A stretch of 64,000 nt of DNA, from the NCBI GenBank assembly GCA_018241425.1, contig JAFEDU010000001.1, positions 558,001-622,000 on the forward strand, written 5' to 3'. Below are positions 17,208 through 25,457 of this stretch, piece by piece. Under the pieces are notes generated by a model. That model did no database searches, had not been told where the DNA came from, and worked only from the letters and a program-made list of their open reading frames with translations. The stretch is from Pseudomonadota bacterium. Its GTDB lineage: Bacteria; Pseudomonadota; Gammaproteobacteria; Steroidobacterales; Steroidobacteraceae. Numbering within the stretch: the first letter of the stretch is position 1; the number at the start of each line of letters is the position of its first letter. The position numbers and the translations under genes were made by a program.

Positions 17208-18371
17208 TCAGCCTCCCAGGGGGCGCAGCAGCGAGCGCGAGATGATGTGACGCTGCACCTCGCTGGTGCCGTCCCAGATGCGCTCGATGCGGGCGTCGCG
17301 CCAGATGCGCTCCAGTGGCAGCTCGCTCATGAGGCCCATCCCGCCGTGGATCTGCAGGGCCTCGTCGCTGACCATCTGCAGCATCTCGGAGGCCTTGAGC
17401 TTGGCGATCGCCATGTCCATGTCGGTGGAGGTGCCCTGCTGCAGCTTCCAGGCAGCCTCCAGCGTCAGGAGCTCCGCGGCCCGCAGCTCCACGGCCATGT
17501 CCGCGAGCTTGAAGCTCACGCCCTGGAACTTGCCGATCTGCTGGCCGAACTGCACGCGCTGTACGGCCCACTCCTTGGCCGCCTCGAGGGCCCGCCGCGC
17601 GCGCCCGACGCAGCCGGCGGCAACCTGCAGGCGCGTGGCGCCGAGCCAGGTGTTGGCGACCTCGAATCCGCGATGAACTTCCCCGAGCACGGCCGATTTC
17701 GGCACCCGGCATTCGTTGAACTGCAGGATGCAGTTGTTGTAGCCGCGGTGTGAGACGTTGCGGTAGCCCGGCAGCACCTCGAGGCCCGGGGTGCCCTTGT
17801 CGACCAGGAACGAGGTGATGAGCTTCTTCTTGCCGCGGCCGGAATCCTCCTCGCCGCTGGCAGCGAACAGGATCACGTAGTCGGCATGGTCGGCGTGGCT
17901 GATGAAGTGCTTGGTGCCGTTGATGACGAAATCACCGCCCTTCTCCACCGCGCTGCACTTCATGCCGCGCACGTCGGAGCCCGCGCCGGGCTCGGTCATC
18001 GCCAGGCAGTCCACCCGCTCGCCGCGGACCGTCGGCAGGAGGTAGCGTTCGCGCTGCTCGCCCTCGCACGCCATCAGGATGTTGGACGGTCGCGCGACGC
18101 ACGAGTACTGCAGCGCATATCCGGTGTAGCCGAGCTCGATCTCGTACAGCACCCAGCTGACGGCATCCAGGCCGGCACCGCCCACCTCGGTGGGCATGTT
18201 GGCCGCGTACAGGCCGGCGTCGATGGCCTTTGCCTTGAGCTCCTCGTAGAGTTCCGTGCGCAGCACGCCGGTGTCCTCCACCTCCTGCTCATGCGGCACG
18301 AGCTCCGCGCGCACGAAATCGCGCGTGGTCTTGGCGATCAGTTCCTGCTCTTCGGTGAGTGCGAAGTCCAT
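17208..18371 (-). CDS. Acyl-CoA dehydrogenase, probable gamma-butyrobetainyl-CoA/crotonobetainyl-CoA dehydrogenase
   Basis: 387 residues from ATG 18371, preceded by GAGGGGG. Acyl-CoA dehydrogenase signatures are clear: LAMTEPGAGSD (FAD/substrate loop), INGTKHFISHADHAD and FGQQIGKFQGVSFKLADM. The motif normally holding the catalytic Glu reads ERIWDGTSEV, so Asp367 occupies that place. It is the third gene of a leftward operon (carnitine dehydrogenase fusion, BetI-like regulator, this gene) and is convergent with caiD. Together with CaiD and the ligase it would convert gamma-butyrobetaine to carnitine by a beta-oxidation-like path, analogous in role to E. coli CaiA. Electron-transfer flavoprotein must come from elsewhere. 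Confidence 0.85.
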   Translation of the reverse strand: MDFALTEEQELIAKTTRDFVRAELVPHEQEVEDTGVLRTELYEELKAKAIDAGLYAANMPTEVGGAGLDAVSWVLYEIELGYTGYALQYSCVARPSNILMACEGEQRERYLLPTVRGERVDCLAMTEPGAGSDVRGMKCSAVEKGGDFVINGTKHFISHADHADYVILFAASGEEDSGRGKKKLITSFLVDKGTPGLEVLPGYRNVSHRGYNNCILQFNECRVPKSAVLGEVHRGFEVANTWLGATRLQVAAGCVGRARRALEAAKEWAVQRVQFGQQIGKFQGVSFKLADMAVELRAAELLTLEAAWKLQQGTSTDMDMAIAKLKASEMLQMVSDEALQIHGGMGLMSELPLERIWRDARIERIWDGTSEVQRHIISRSLLRPLGG

Positions 18372-18387
18372 GGTCGATTCCCCCTCG

Positions 18388-19029
18388 TTATCCGAGCGCC
18401 TTCGCGCCCCGGCGCACGGCCGGCACGCGGGCACCGCCGCTCGCCCAGCCGTGCAGCAGCTCCAGCTGCAGGCGCAGCTGCGCGATCTGGCGCTCCGGCG
18501 GCCAGTCAGTGCGGCTCGCGACGGTGCTCGCCGTGAGTCCGTTGATGAAATTCACGACCGAGCCCAGCACCTGGCGCCGCGTGGCCGCCGGCCAGTGGGC
18601 CCACTCCGGCCAGCCCCGGGCGAGGCAGCGCTCGAAGAGCCGCAGGTATTCACGGTGCAGCCAGGAGTTGATCTGCTTCAGGCGCTTGTCGGCCGGCACC
18701 TGTCCCCAGAAGGCAATCCAGAAGGCGCACTCGGTGTAGCGCACGTCATCCACGGGCAGGGCCTCGGTCAGCAGTGCCAGGAGCGGCGGATGCTCGGCGC
18801 CCTCCCGGGGTTCGAGGCGCTCCTCGATGCGGCGCAGGATCAGGCGCAGCGCGGCGATCACGATGTCCTGCTTCGAGTCGAAGTAATGCGCCACCATGCC
18901 AGTGGTGTAGCCGGCCTCGCGCGCGATGCGCACGATGGTCGCCTGGTCGAACCCGACCTGCGCGACCACCCGGCAGGCGACGAGCGCGATCTCATCGCGC
19001 CGCGCGTCGTGGTCTACGATCTTCGGCAT
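18388..19029 (-). CDS. TetR-family regulator, BetI-like
   Basis: 213 residues. The N-terminal helix-turn-helix (RRDEIALVACRVVAQVGFDQ, then ATIVRIAREAGYTTGMVAHYF) matches BetI, the choline-responsive repressor of betaine synthesis. The C-terminal part (RYTECAFWIAFWGQV; HREYLRLFERCL) is the BetI-type effector domain. The frame is open far upstream into the carnitine dehydrogenase gene; ATG 19029 is the start that places the HTH correctly. It lies between the carnitine dehydrogenase fusion and the acyl-CoA dehydrogenase in one operon. It probably controls this operon and the divergent cdhC/aldehyde dehydrogenase promoter through the motif shared by 12891-12915 and 20599-20627. The effector is likely carnitine, betaine or a CoA ester, by inference. 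Confidence 0.86.
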   Translation of the reverse strand: MPKIVDHDARRDEIALVACRVVAQVGFDQATIVRIAREAGYTTGMVAHYFDSKQDIVIAALRLILRRIEERLEPREGAEHPPLLALLTEALPVDDVRYTECAFWIAFWGQVPADKRLKQINSWLHREYLRLFERCLARGWPEWAHWPAATRRQVLGSVVNFINGLTASTVASRTDWPPERQIAQLRLQLELLHGWASGGARVPAVRRGAKALG

Positions 19030-19058
19030 GCTGTCCCCGTGGCCCGCGCCCCGGCGCT

Positions 19059-20546
19059 TTAGCCTGCCGGGCGCAGCGTGACGCGCCCGGCGTGCGCCGG
19101 CGCGGGAAGCTTCGCGTGCGAGGCCTGAACGCGCGCGAGAGCCTCGTGCAGCGCCGCGCCCATCGCGGCGGCCTTGCCCTGTGCGACATGCAGGTAGACC
19201 TGCTCGGCGGTCGCGACGAGCACGTCGTCGCGCCTGCGGAACAGGCTGTGGAACAGCCGGATGCGCTTGTCGTCGAGTTCCAGGACGCGGGTCGTCACGT
19301 AGAGCGGCTCCATCGCCTTCGCCTCGGCCCGGTGCGTGACGTGGGACTCGACGGTGAAGAGCGCGCGCCCGGACTTGCGGTACTCGTCGTCGACGCCCGC
19401 GTAGCGCAGCAGGGCATCGGTCGCATCCCCGAATACCTGCAGGTAGCGCGAGTCGGTCATGTGGCCGTTGTAGTCGATCCACTCCGGCCGCACCTCGAGC
19501 TCGATGAGGCGCAGTTCCGTGCCCTTGTCGACCGAGGCCCTGATGCTGGCCCTGGCGGTGCCGGCGGCGTCCTCGTAGAGACGCTCCTCCAGGGCACGCA
19601 GCGTCGAGCCGGCGCCGATGTTGAATTGCTTCAGGACCTGCTGGATCGCGACCAGGTACCCGTCGCGCAGCCGCTCGATCTCGCGGATCGAACGTCCGTC
19701 GGCCTGGGCCTGCGTTCCCTCCACCATCTTGTCGATGAGCGACTCGGTGAGTTCGGGCGCCTCGAGCTTGGTCCACGGCCACTTCAGGGCCGGCCCGAAC
19801 TGCCGCAGCATGTGGCGCATGCCGGTCTCGCCGCCGGCCAGGTGATAGATGAGGTTCGTCCCCATCGCCGCCCAGCGCAGGCCCGGGCCGTAGACGATGG
19901 AATCGTCCAGTTCCCCGGTGGTGGCCACGTCCTCGTTCACCATGTGCAGGATCTCGCGCCACAGCGCTTCCTGCAGGCGGTCGGTGAGGTGGCCGGGCAC
20001 CTCGCGGCGCACCTTGAGCGCATGCATGCCGATATAGGTGAAGAAGCGCGCCGCGGCGTCGATCGACTCGGCTGAGGTCTTCGCCCCGCCGACCAGCTCG
20101 ACCAGCGGCAGGAGGTAGACCGGGTTGAACGGGTGCGCCACGAGGAAGCGTTCCGGATGCTGCATGTCGCGCTGCAGATCGGTCGGCATCAGGCCCGAGG
20201 TGCTGGACGCGATCAGCACGTCCGCCGGGGCGTGGCGGCTTACCTGCCCGAGGATGCGCTGCTTGAGCTCAAGCTGCTCGGGGATGTTCTCCTGGATGAA
20301 GTCGACCTGCGCCGCCATGGCGTTGAGGTCGGTCGTGAAAGTGAGCCTGCCCTTGGGCGGCAGCGGCGCGAGCGTCAGTCGCGCGAGCGCCCCTTCCGCA
20401 TTCTCGACCGCGCCACGGATCCAGCCCTCCATCTCGGGCTTTACGTCCGCCGCCACGACGTCGATGCCGAAGTGCAGCGCGCGCGCCGCCCAACCGCCGC
20501 CGATGACGCCGGTTCCCAGAAGGCCGAGTCTCTTCACCTGTCTCAT
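19059..20546 (-). CDS. cdhA: L-carnitine dehydrogenase fused to a betainyl-CoA-type thioesterase domain
   Basis: 495 residues from ATG 20546. Residues 1-340 are a 3-hydroxyacyl-CoA-dehydrogenase-like NAD enzyme: LGLLGTGVIGGGWAAR nucleotide loop, SSTSGLMPTDLQ, and HPFNPVYLLPLVELVGG with His138. Residues about 346-490 are a hot-dog thioesterase (PEWIDYNGHMTDSRYLQVFG). The length and two-domain plan match L-carnitine dehydrogenases of about 495 residues known from rhizobia and xanthomonads. It oxidises L-carnitine to 3-dehydrocarnitine; the attached domain would hydrolyse betainyl-CoA made by CdhC. A free homologous thioesterase is encoded at 13850, so the activity appears duplicated. It is the first gene of its operon, with an operator-like motif 53 bp or more upstream of the start. 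Confidence 0.9.
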   Translation of the reverse strand: MRQVKRLGLLGTGVIGGGWAARALHFGIDVVAADVKPEMEGWIRGAVENAEGALARLTLAPLPPKGRLTFTTDLNAMAAQVDFIQENIPEQLELKQRILGQVSRHAPADVLIASSTSGLMPTDLQRDMQHPERFLVAHPFNPVYLLPLVELVGGAKTSAESIDAAARFFTYIGMHALKVRREVPGHLTDRLQEALWREILHMVNEDVATTGELDDSIVYGPGLRWAAMGTNLIYHLAGGETGMRHMLRQFGPALKWPWTKLEAPELTESLIDKMVEGTQAQADGRSIREIERLRDGYLVAIQQVLKQFNIGAGSTLRALEERLYEDAAGTARASIRASVDKGTELRLIELEVRPEWIDYNGHMTDSRYLQVFGDATDALLRYAGVDDEYRKSGRALFTVESHVTHRAEAKAMEPLYVTTRVLELDDKRIRLFHSLFRRRDDVLVATAEQVYLHVAQGKAAAMGAALHEALARVQASHAKLPAPAHAGRVTLRPAG

Positions 20547-20598
20547 GGAATAACTACCGTTGGTTGTGGCCGCAAGGAGCCCCCTCGGGGGCGCCGAT

Positions 20599-20627
20599 TT
20601 TTTATAATGTCGCCGTAATAATATAAT
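20599..20627. promoter_or_regulatory. Operator-like AT-rich motif upstream of cdhA, matching the cdhC upstream element
   Basis: The segment contains ATAATGTCGCCGTAATA (20604-20620), which matches the TTATTGTCGCCATAATA core at 12896 in 14 of 17 positions, including an identical TGTCGCC centre. It is flanked by AT-rich symmetric half sites (TTATAAT on one side, TAATATAA on the other). It lies about 55-80 bp upstream of the cdhA start codon, where a repressor site is expected. The two copies are the only clearly related AT-rich stretches noticed in the carnitine region. Confidence 0.58.
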
Positions 20628-20765
20628 AAAAACGCCCGGTGCGGAAACCCGCCCGGCCCCGGCGGCGTGGGGCCCCGGCAGTCGGGCAATCAGCGCCTTG
20701 AGCCCCCTCTGCCGCTGTCGCAGAATGAAGGCTCGATCCACTCAATAACGACCGGGGATACGACC

Positions 20766-21098
20766 ATGGGCTTACTCGATGGATTGTTGGGCGGCGCGGT
20801 TGGCGCCACGGTGGTCAGCGCGATGAACAACCTCATCCAGCAGCATGGCGGGGTGCAGGGCGTGGTTACCCAGCTGGAGCAGCAGGGCCTGGGCAATACC
20901 GTGCGTTCCTGGGTCGGAACCGGGGCCAACCAGCCGATCAGCCCCGAACAGGTCAGTTCGGTGTTCGGCGGGGTGATCAACCAGATCGCCGCCAAGACCG
21001 GGATGACCCCGCAGGAGCTCACGCAGAAGATTGCGCAGCACCTGCCGGCGGCGATCGATCATCTCACGCCGAACGGCGCGGTTCCCAAGAGCAGCTAG
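20766..21098 (+). CDS. YidB-like (DUF937) protein
   Basis: 110 residues from ATG 20766; the open frame extends upstream, but the Gly-rich MGLLDGLLGGAVGATVVSAM start is characteristic of the YidB/DUF937 family. Other family features are GGVQGVVTQLEQQGLG, GANQPISPEQVSSVFG and the end LTPQELTQKIAQHLP-like stretch, followed by AIDHLTPNG. These are small, probably cytoplasmic or envelope-associated proteins with no firmly established biochemical role. The gene stands alone after the carnitine operon promoter, with about 190 bp before the next gene. A function cannot be assigned. Confidence 0.85.
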   Translation: MGLLDGLLGGAVGATVVSAMNNLIQQHGGVQGVVTQLEQQGLGNTVRSWVGTGANQPISPEQVSSVFGGVINQIAAKTGMTPQELTQKIAQHLPAAIDHLTPNGAVPKSS

Positions 21099-21290
21099 GA
21101 GCCGATCTGCCCCGCCGACGCACCCCAGGTGCGCCGGCGGGCCGTGCCGCGGCGCCGGAGGCAGGTGGGCCTCCTCGACGGCGCCCCATCGCACCCGTAC
21201 CCGCTGACGAACGTGCGCAAAGTGTGTGACCATGGCCGCGCGGTAACGGTGCCGCTTCTTGCGGATACCCGAAGGTAGCTGACGTCCAGT

Positions 21291-22736
21291 ATGGGAATCG
21301 GATCGCGTAAGAGTCTGGATTCCTGCCTGGAAGATGCGTTTGCCGAGAAGAGCTCGCGCCTGCGGCGCTCGCTCGGGGTGGTCAGCCTCACGGCCTTCGG
21401 CGTCGGCTGCACCGTCGGAGCCGGCATCTTCTCCCTGACCGGCGACATCGCCGCACACTCCGCCGGGCCGGCCGTGTCGCTGTCGTACCTGCTCGCGAGC
21501 GTCGCGTGCTTCTTCGCGGGACTGTGCTACGCCGAGTTCGCCGCGATGGTGCCGCTGTCCGGCAGCGCCTACTCCTACGCCTACGTCACCCTGGGTGAGC
21601 TGGTCGCCTGGGTCATCGGATGGAGCCTGGTGCTCGAGTGGGGACTTGCAGCCTCGGTGGTGGCGGTGAGCTGGTCCGGCTACACGCAGTCGGCACTGCG
21701 GGACCTCGGCTTCACGCTGCCCGCCGTCTTCGCGCAGGCGCCATTTGCACGGGATGCCCACGATCACCTCGTACGCACGGGCGCCTGGTTCGACCTCCCG
21801 GCCGTGGCCGTCACGCTGGCCTGCACCGCGCTGCCGCTCCTGGGCATGCGGACCTCCGCCGCCGTCAACGGCATCATCGTCATCGCCAAGGTGTTCGCAC
21901 TGGTCGTCCTGGTGGTGGTCGGGGCACGCTTCGTCCATCCCGCCAACTGGCATCCGTTCATTCCACCGAACCAGGGAGGTTTCGCCTTCGGCTGGACGGG
22001 AGTCCTGAGCGGTGCCGGGACGCTCTTCTTCGCCTACATCGGGTTCGATGGCGTGGCGACGCTCGCGGAGGAGGCGCGTGATCCCCAGCGGACACTGCCC
22101 CTGAGCCTGTTCGCATCGCTGCTGATCTGCACCGTCCTGTACGTGGCGGTCAGCATCGTCATCACGGGACTTGCGCCCTACCCCTCGCTCGCGGTGGCCG
22201 ACCCGCTGTACTACGCCCTCTCGTCCGCCCACGCGCAGCTCGGTCCGGTGAAGGCGCTGATCGCGGTCGTGGCGATCTTCGGGCTGATCTCGGTGGTGCT
22301 CGCGAGCATCGTCGGGCAGGCCCGCATCTTCTATTCGATGGCGCGCGATGGGCTTCTTCCGCCGGCGTTTGAGCGGCTGGGGGCACGCACGCAGACCCCG
22401 ATCACCGGCACGGTCGTCACCGGACTTCTGGCCGCGGTGGTCGCGGGCCTGGTGCCGCTGTCGATCCTTGGAGAACTCGTCTCGCTGGGCACCCTGCTGG
22501 CGTTCGCGATCGTGTGCCTCGGCGTCATGGTACTGCGGCGTATCGCGCCGGAGGCTCGCAGGCCGTTCCGCACGCCCTGGGTGCCGCTGGTACCGATCCT
22601 GGGTTTCCTGTGCTGCGCCGTCCTGATGGCCTTCCTGCCCCTGAGCACCTGGGTGAGATTCGCCCTGTGGCTCGCGCTGGGGCTGCTGATCTACTACCGT
22701 TACGGCCACCGGAATTCACGCCTGCGCTCCGCATGA
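21291..22736 (+). CDS. APC-family amino acid permease, cationic-amino-acid-transporter type
   Basis: 481 residues with about 12 hydrophobic segments. The first helix carries GVGCTVGAGIFSLTG, the glycine-rich substrate-binding loop of APC transporters. The long loop before helix 5 (DAHDHLVRTGAW) and the segment FFAYIGFDGVATLAEEARDP with the Glu-Glu pair are usual in the CAT/YfnA subgroup. It should import an amino acid by proton or sodium coupling at the inner membrane. It overlaps the next gene by 4 bp (ATGA), so an importer and an EamA-type exporter are cotranscribed. The specific substrate is not visible. Confidence 0.88.
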   Translation: MGIGSRKSLDSCLEDAFAEKSSRLRRSLGVVSLTAFGVGCTVGAGIFSLTGDIAAHSAGPAVSLSYLLASVACFFAGLCYAEFAAMVPLSGSAYSYAYVTLGELVAWVIGWSLVLEWGLAASVVAVSWSGYTQSALRDLGFTLPAVFAQAPFARDAHDHLVRTGAWFDLPAVAVTLACTALPLLGMRTSAAVNGIIVIAKVFALVVLVVVGARFVHPANWHPFIPPNQGGFAFGWTGVLSGAGTLFFAYIGFDGVATLAEEARDPQRTLPLSLFASLLICTVLYVAVSIVITGLAPYPSLAVADPLYYALSSAHAQLGPVKALIAVVAIFGLISVVLASIVGQARIFYSMARDGLLPPAFERLGARTQTPITGTVVTGLLAAVVAGLVPLSILGELVSLGTLLAFAIVCLGVMVLRRIAPEARRPFRTPWVPLVPILGFLCCAVLMAFLPLSTWVRFALWLALGLLIYYRYGHRNSRLRSA

Positions 22737-23707
22737 ACTCCCCCTCCGCCCAGGTGGCGGCCGCGGCCTCCCCCGGCGCACGCTCGCCGTTGGTCACCCA
22801 CAGTCGCGCGAAGGTACAGCTGGCCTTCGGGGTCATCTACGTGGTCTGGGGAGTGACCTACGCCGTCAATCGGATCATGGCGCTGGAGCTGCCGCCGTTG
22901 CTGGCGGCCGGCGCGCGTTTCCTGATCGCCGGGACCCTGCTCGCAGCCCTCGCCTACCTGCGTGGGCTGCGCATGCCGCGCGGTCGTGACTGGCGCTTCG
23001 TGGTCGCTTCCGCGGTCCTGGGCATCGTGTGCAGCAACGGGCTCTCGGTCCTCGCGCTGCGACACGTGGCCTCGAACCAGGCGGCGCTCATCAGCGCTGG
23101 CTCCGCGTTCTGGATCGCCTGGTTCGGAATGTACGGGCGGCGGGCCACCGCGGTGACCGCGCGCACCTGGGCGGGGCTGGCAGTGGGGTTCCTGGGAGTC
23201 GCAGTGCTGGTGTGCGCGCGCGGCTTCGGGCCGCACGCGCAGATCGGCTGGCAGCTCCTGGTACTCGTGGCCTCCCTGAGCTGGGCGCTCGCCACGATGG
23301 TGATCCGCGAGGCGCACTCGGACTGCGATCCGCTCGCCTTCACGGCCTGTTATCTCCTGGTCGGGGGCACCGTACTTGCCCTCGGCGGACTCGCACTGGG
23401 TGACGCGGCGCTATGGACCTGGTCGCCAAAGGGCCTGGCGGCGATCGTGTTCCTCGCCATCTTCAGTTCGACCTTCGGCTTCGTTGCCTATACCTACCTG
23501 CTGCTGCACGAGACGCCCTCGCGTATCGGCACGTACGCCTACGTCAACCCGATCATCGCGGTGTTTACCGGGTGGCTGCTGCTGCACGAGCACCTGGAGC
23601 CGCTGCAGCTGCTGGGCTCTGTCATCGTGTTCCTGGGCGTGGTCATGGTGCGCAACCTGAGCCTGTGGCCGCGCCTGCGGCGAGTACTGCCTGCGGCGCA
23701 GGACTGA
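22733..23707 (+). CDS. EamA/DMT-superfamily transporter
   Basis: 324 residues made of two EamA repeats of five helices each: first AFGVIYVVWGVTYAVNRIMA, second beginning near WQLLVLVASLSWALATMVI. The C-terminal repeat ends GTYAYVNPIIAVFTGWLLLHE, the typical family motif. Such proteins are generally efflux carriers for amino acids or related metabolites. The ATG overlaps the stop of the APC permease, so translation is probably coupled. The roughly 30 Ser/Ala-rich residues before the first helix are likely cytoplasmic. The gene ends 9 bp from the convergent AI-2E-type gene. Confidence 0.88.
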   Translation: MNSPSAQVAAAASPGARSPLVTHSRAKVQLAFGVIYVVWGVTYAVNRIMALELPPLLAAGARFLIAGTLLAALAYLRGLRMPRGRDWRFVVASAVLGIVCSNGLSVLALRHVASNQAALISAGSAFWIAWFGMYGRRATAVTARTWAGLAVGFLGVAVLVCARGFGPHAQIGWQLLVLVASLSWALATMVIREAHSDCDPLAFTACYLLVGGTVLALGGLALGDAALWTWSPKGLAAIVFLAIFSSTFGFVAYTYLLLHETPSRIGTYAYVNPIIAVFTGWLLLHEHLEPLQLLGSVIVFLGVVMVRNLSLWPRLRRVLPAAQD

Positions 23708-23716
23708 GCGCGGCAG

Positions 23717-24937
23717 TCACGCCCGACGCGGCGCGCCCAGTACGCCCGCGACCTGCACCCGTCGCTCCTCCGGCTCCTCCAGCGACCCGATCGCGGGACT
23801 GAGCACCTGCAGCGCGGCATTTGTCCCGCTGCGCACCGCGGCGACCTTCATCGCGAGCAGCACCGGCAGCGCGACGGCCACCCCCGCAATCCCCCACATC
23901 CAGCCGCCGAGCCACAGGGCGATGAACACGACGATGGGATTGAGCTGCAACCGGCGGCCGAACAGGATCGGCTCCACCACCTGGCCCTCGAGGGTCGCAA
24001 GCGCCAGGTAGGTGGCCGGAACCGCCAGGGCGTGCGGCAGGGAATCAAAGCTGACCAGGGCAACGATGCCGACCACCCCGAGCGTGATCGCCGAGCCGAG
24101 GTACGGAATGAAGTTCAGAAGCGCGGCCAGCGCGCCCCAGAGCCAGGGATTGGGCATCCCGAGGAGCCACATGGCGAGCGCCGTCGCGCACCCGAGGCCG
24201 ACGTTGATGAGCGCCAGCGTTCCGTAGTAGCGCCCGACCTCGATCCGGACGGCATCGATGGTGCGCAGGACGTGCACCGCCTGCCAGTTGTTGCCCAGCG
24301 CCGCCATCATGTGAGCGAGCGTCGGCGGTCCGGCCGACAGCAGCAGCAGTGTCAGGACCACGACGGTCACGAGCTCGGCGCCGAGCCAGCCGGTCTCACT
24401 CACCAGGTCGATCGCGGTGACCGGCACGGAAGGAGCGGCCGCCGCGGGGATCTGGGCGGCCGCCGCCGGGGCGCCCGCGACCGCCGCAGCACGGACGGCG
24501 AGGTCATTGAATCTCTGCACGACGATACGGGCCGGGCGCACACGGCGCTCAACCACGCGCAGCACGCGGGGCGCATTCTCGACCCACTGCTGCGCAGGGC
24601 CCGCGAGCGCGTCGACCGCAAGTCCCGCCGCCACACTCAGGGCAAGGAGCACCAGGGTCGCGCTCACGGCCCGCGGGATTCGCCAGCGGCGCACGCCCTC
24701 CACGAAGCCTGACAACATTAGGGCGAGCAGGGTCGCGAAGATCAGTGGAATGAGTGCGGTCCGGGCCGCATGCAGGGCCACGCCCAGCACGCACAGGGCG
24801 ACGATCCAAAGGGGACGCGACACCCGCCGCAGGTTGCGGTCGGCTTCCGGCTCAGCCTTCGGACGTTCGGCCTGTTCGGGATCCCAGACCCGGCGCGACC
24901 GCTCCGTCGCGGAGGGATTCGTTCTTGCGACCGGCAT
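23717..24937 (-). CDS. AI-2E family transporter (YdiK/PerM-like)
   Basis: 406 residues from ATG 24937. A charged N-terminal tail of about 45 residues precedes two helices (LWIVALCVLGVALHAARTA; LIPLIFATLLALMLSGFVEG). The family core follows: GVGIVALV-type helices, LNFIPYLGSAITLGVVGIV and VEPILFGRRLQLNPIVVFIAL. An Ala/Pro-rich insert at about 145-175 (AAAVAGAPAAAAQIPAAAAP) sits in the periplasmic loop and is unusual in its composition. Despite the name, most family members have no proven autoinducer transport. It is transcribed behind the BON-domain gene, separated from it by a strong hairpin. Confidence 0.85.
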   Translation of the reverse strand: MPVARTNPSATERSRRVWDPEQAERPKAEPEADRNLRRVSRPLWIVALCVLGVALHAARTALIPLIFATLLALMLSGFVEGVRRWRIPRAVSATLVLLALSVAAGLAVDALAGPAQQWVENAPRVLRVVERRVRPARIVVQRFNDLAVRAAAVAGAPAAAAQIPAAAAPSVPVTAIDLVSETGWLGAELVTVVVLTLLLLSAGPPTLAHMMAALGNNWQAVHVLRTIDAVRIEVGRYYGTLALINVGLGCATALAMWLLGMPNPWLWGALAALLNFIPYLGSAITLGVVGIVALVSFDSLPHALAVPATYLALATLEGQVVEPILFGRRLQLNPIVVFIALWLGGWMWGIAGVAVALPVLLAMKVAAVRSGTNAALQVLSPAIGSLEEPEERRVQVAGVLGAPRRA

Positions 24938-24986
24938 TGCTGATCCTTTTCCCCGAGACTTGCGCCGACCCAGTAGAGGTAACAGG

Positions 24987-25017
24987 CCGCGGTGGCACCT
25001 CGCCGATGCCACCGCGG
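24987..25017. terminator. Strong intergenic hairpin between BON gene and AI-2E-type gene
   Basis: CCGCGGTGGCA (24987-24997) and TGCCACCGCGG (25007-25017) form a perfect 11-bp GC-rich stem with a 9-nt loop, 8 bp after the BON gene stop on the minus strand. No T-run follows, so it may attenuate or stabilise the BON transcript rather than act as a canonical intrinsic terminator. Confidence 0.5.
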
Positions 25018-25024
25018 ACGCGTG

Positions 25025-25360
25025 TCACCGGCTGGCCGGCGTAACCACGATGTCGCTCTTGACCGCCACCACGCCGTCGGTGCGGCGCGCGATCTCGACC
25101 GCGCGATCCGCGGCTTCCTGCGTCCTCGAAGTCCCGCTCAGCCACACGACGCCGTCCATGTCCGTGTCGACCTTGATCTGCGTCAAGGTCCCGATCTTGT
25201 CGGCGGCGAGGCGCGTCTTCACGGCCGCCGTGACCGCGGAGTCCTTCACGAACTGGGCGGGATGGGAGGCGTCCGCGTCCGGCTCGGCTGCCACGGTAGC
25301 AAGCGGCATCGACAGCATTGCGCCGGTGAGGGTCGCTGCGAGGATGGCGGAAACTTTCAT
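25025..25360 (-). CDS. Periplasmic BON-domain protein (OsmY-like)
   Basis: 111 residues: a clear signal peptide (MKVSAILAATLTGAMLSMPLA, cleavage after TVAA) and one BON domain (FVKDSAVTAAVKTRLAADKI, then IKVDTDMDGVVWLSGTSRTQ and VAVKSDIVV). BON proteins such as OsmY bind membranes and act in envelope or osmotic stress. The upstream region toward the divergent response-regulator gene contains two GTAG-N8-CTAC dyads, suggesting control by that two-component system. It has a single BON domain; OsmY has two. Confidence 0.88.
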   Translation of the reverse strand: MKVSAILAATLTGAMLSMPLATVAAEPDADASHPAQFVKDSAVTAAVKTRLAADKIGTLTQIKVDTDMDGVVWLSGTSRTQEAADRAVEIARRTDGVVAVKSDIVVTPASR

Positions 25361-25457
25361 GGTGAATCTCCTGTCGTTTGAACCCAGGCCCGTTGCCTTG
25401 CCCGCGATGTTGGGTGATGCGCCGCCGCGGCACAGTCCCCGTCGTCCGCGGCTGTGC

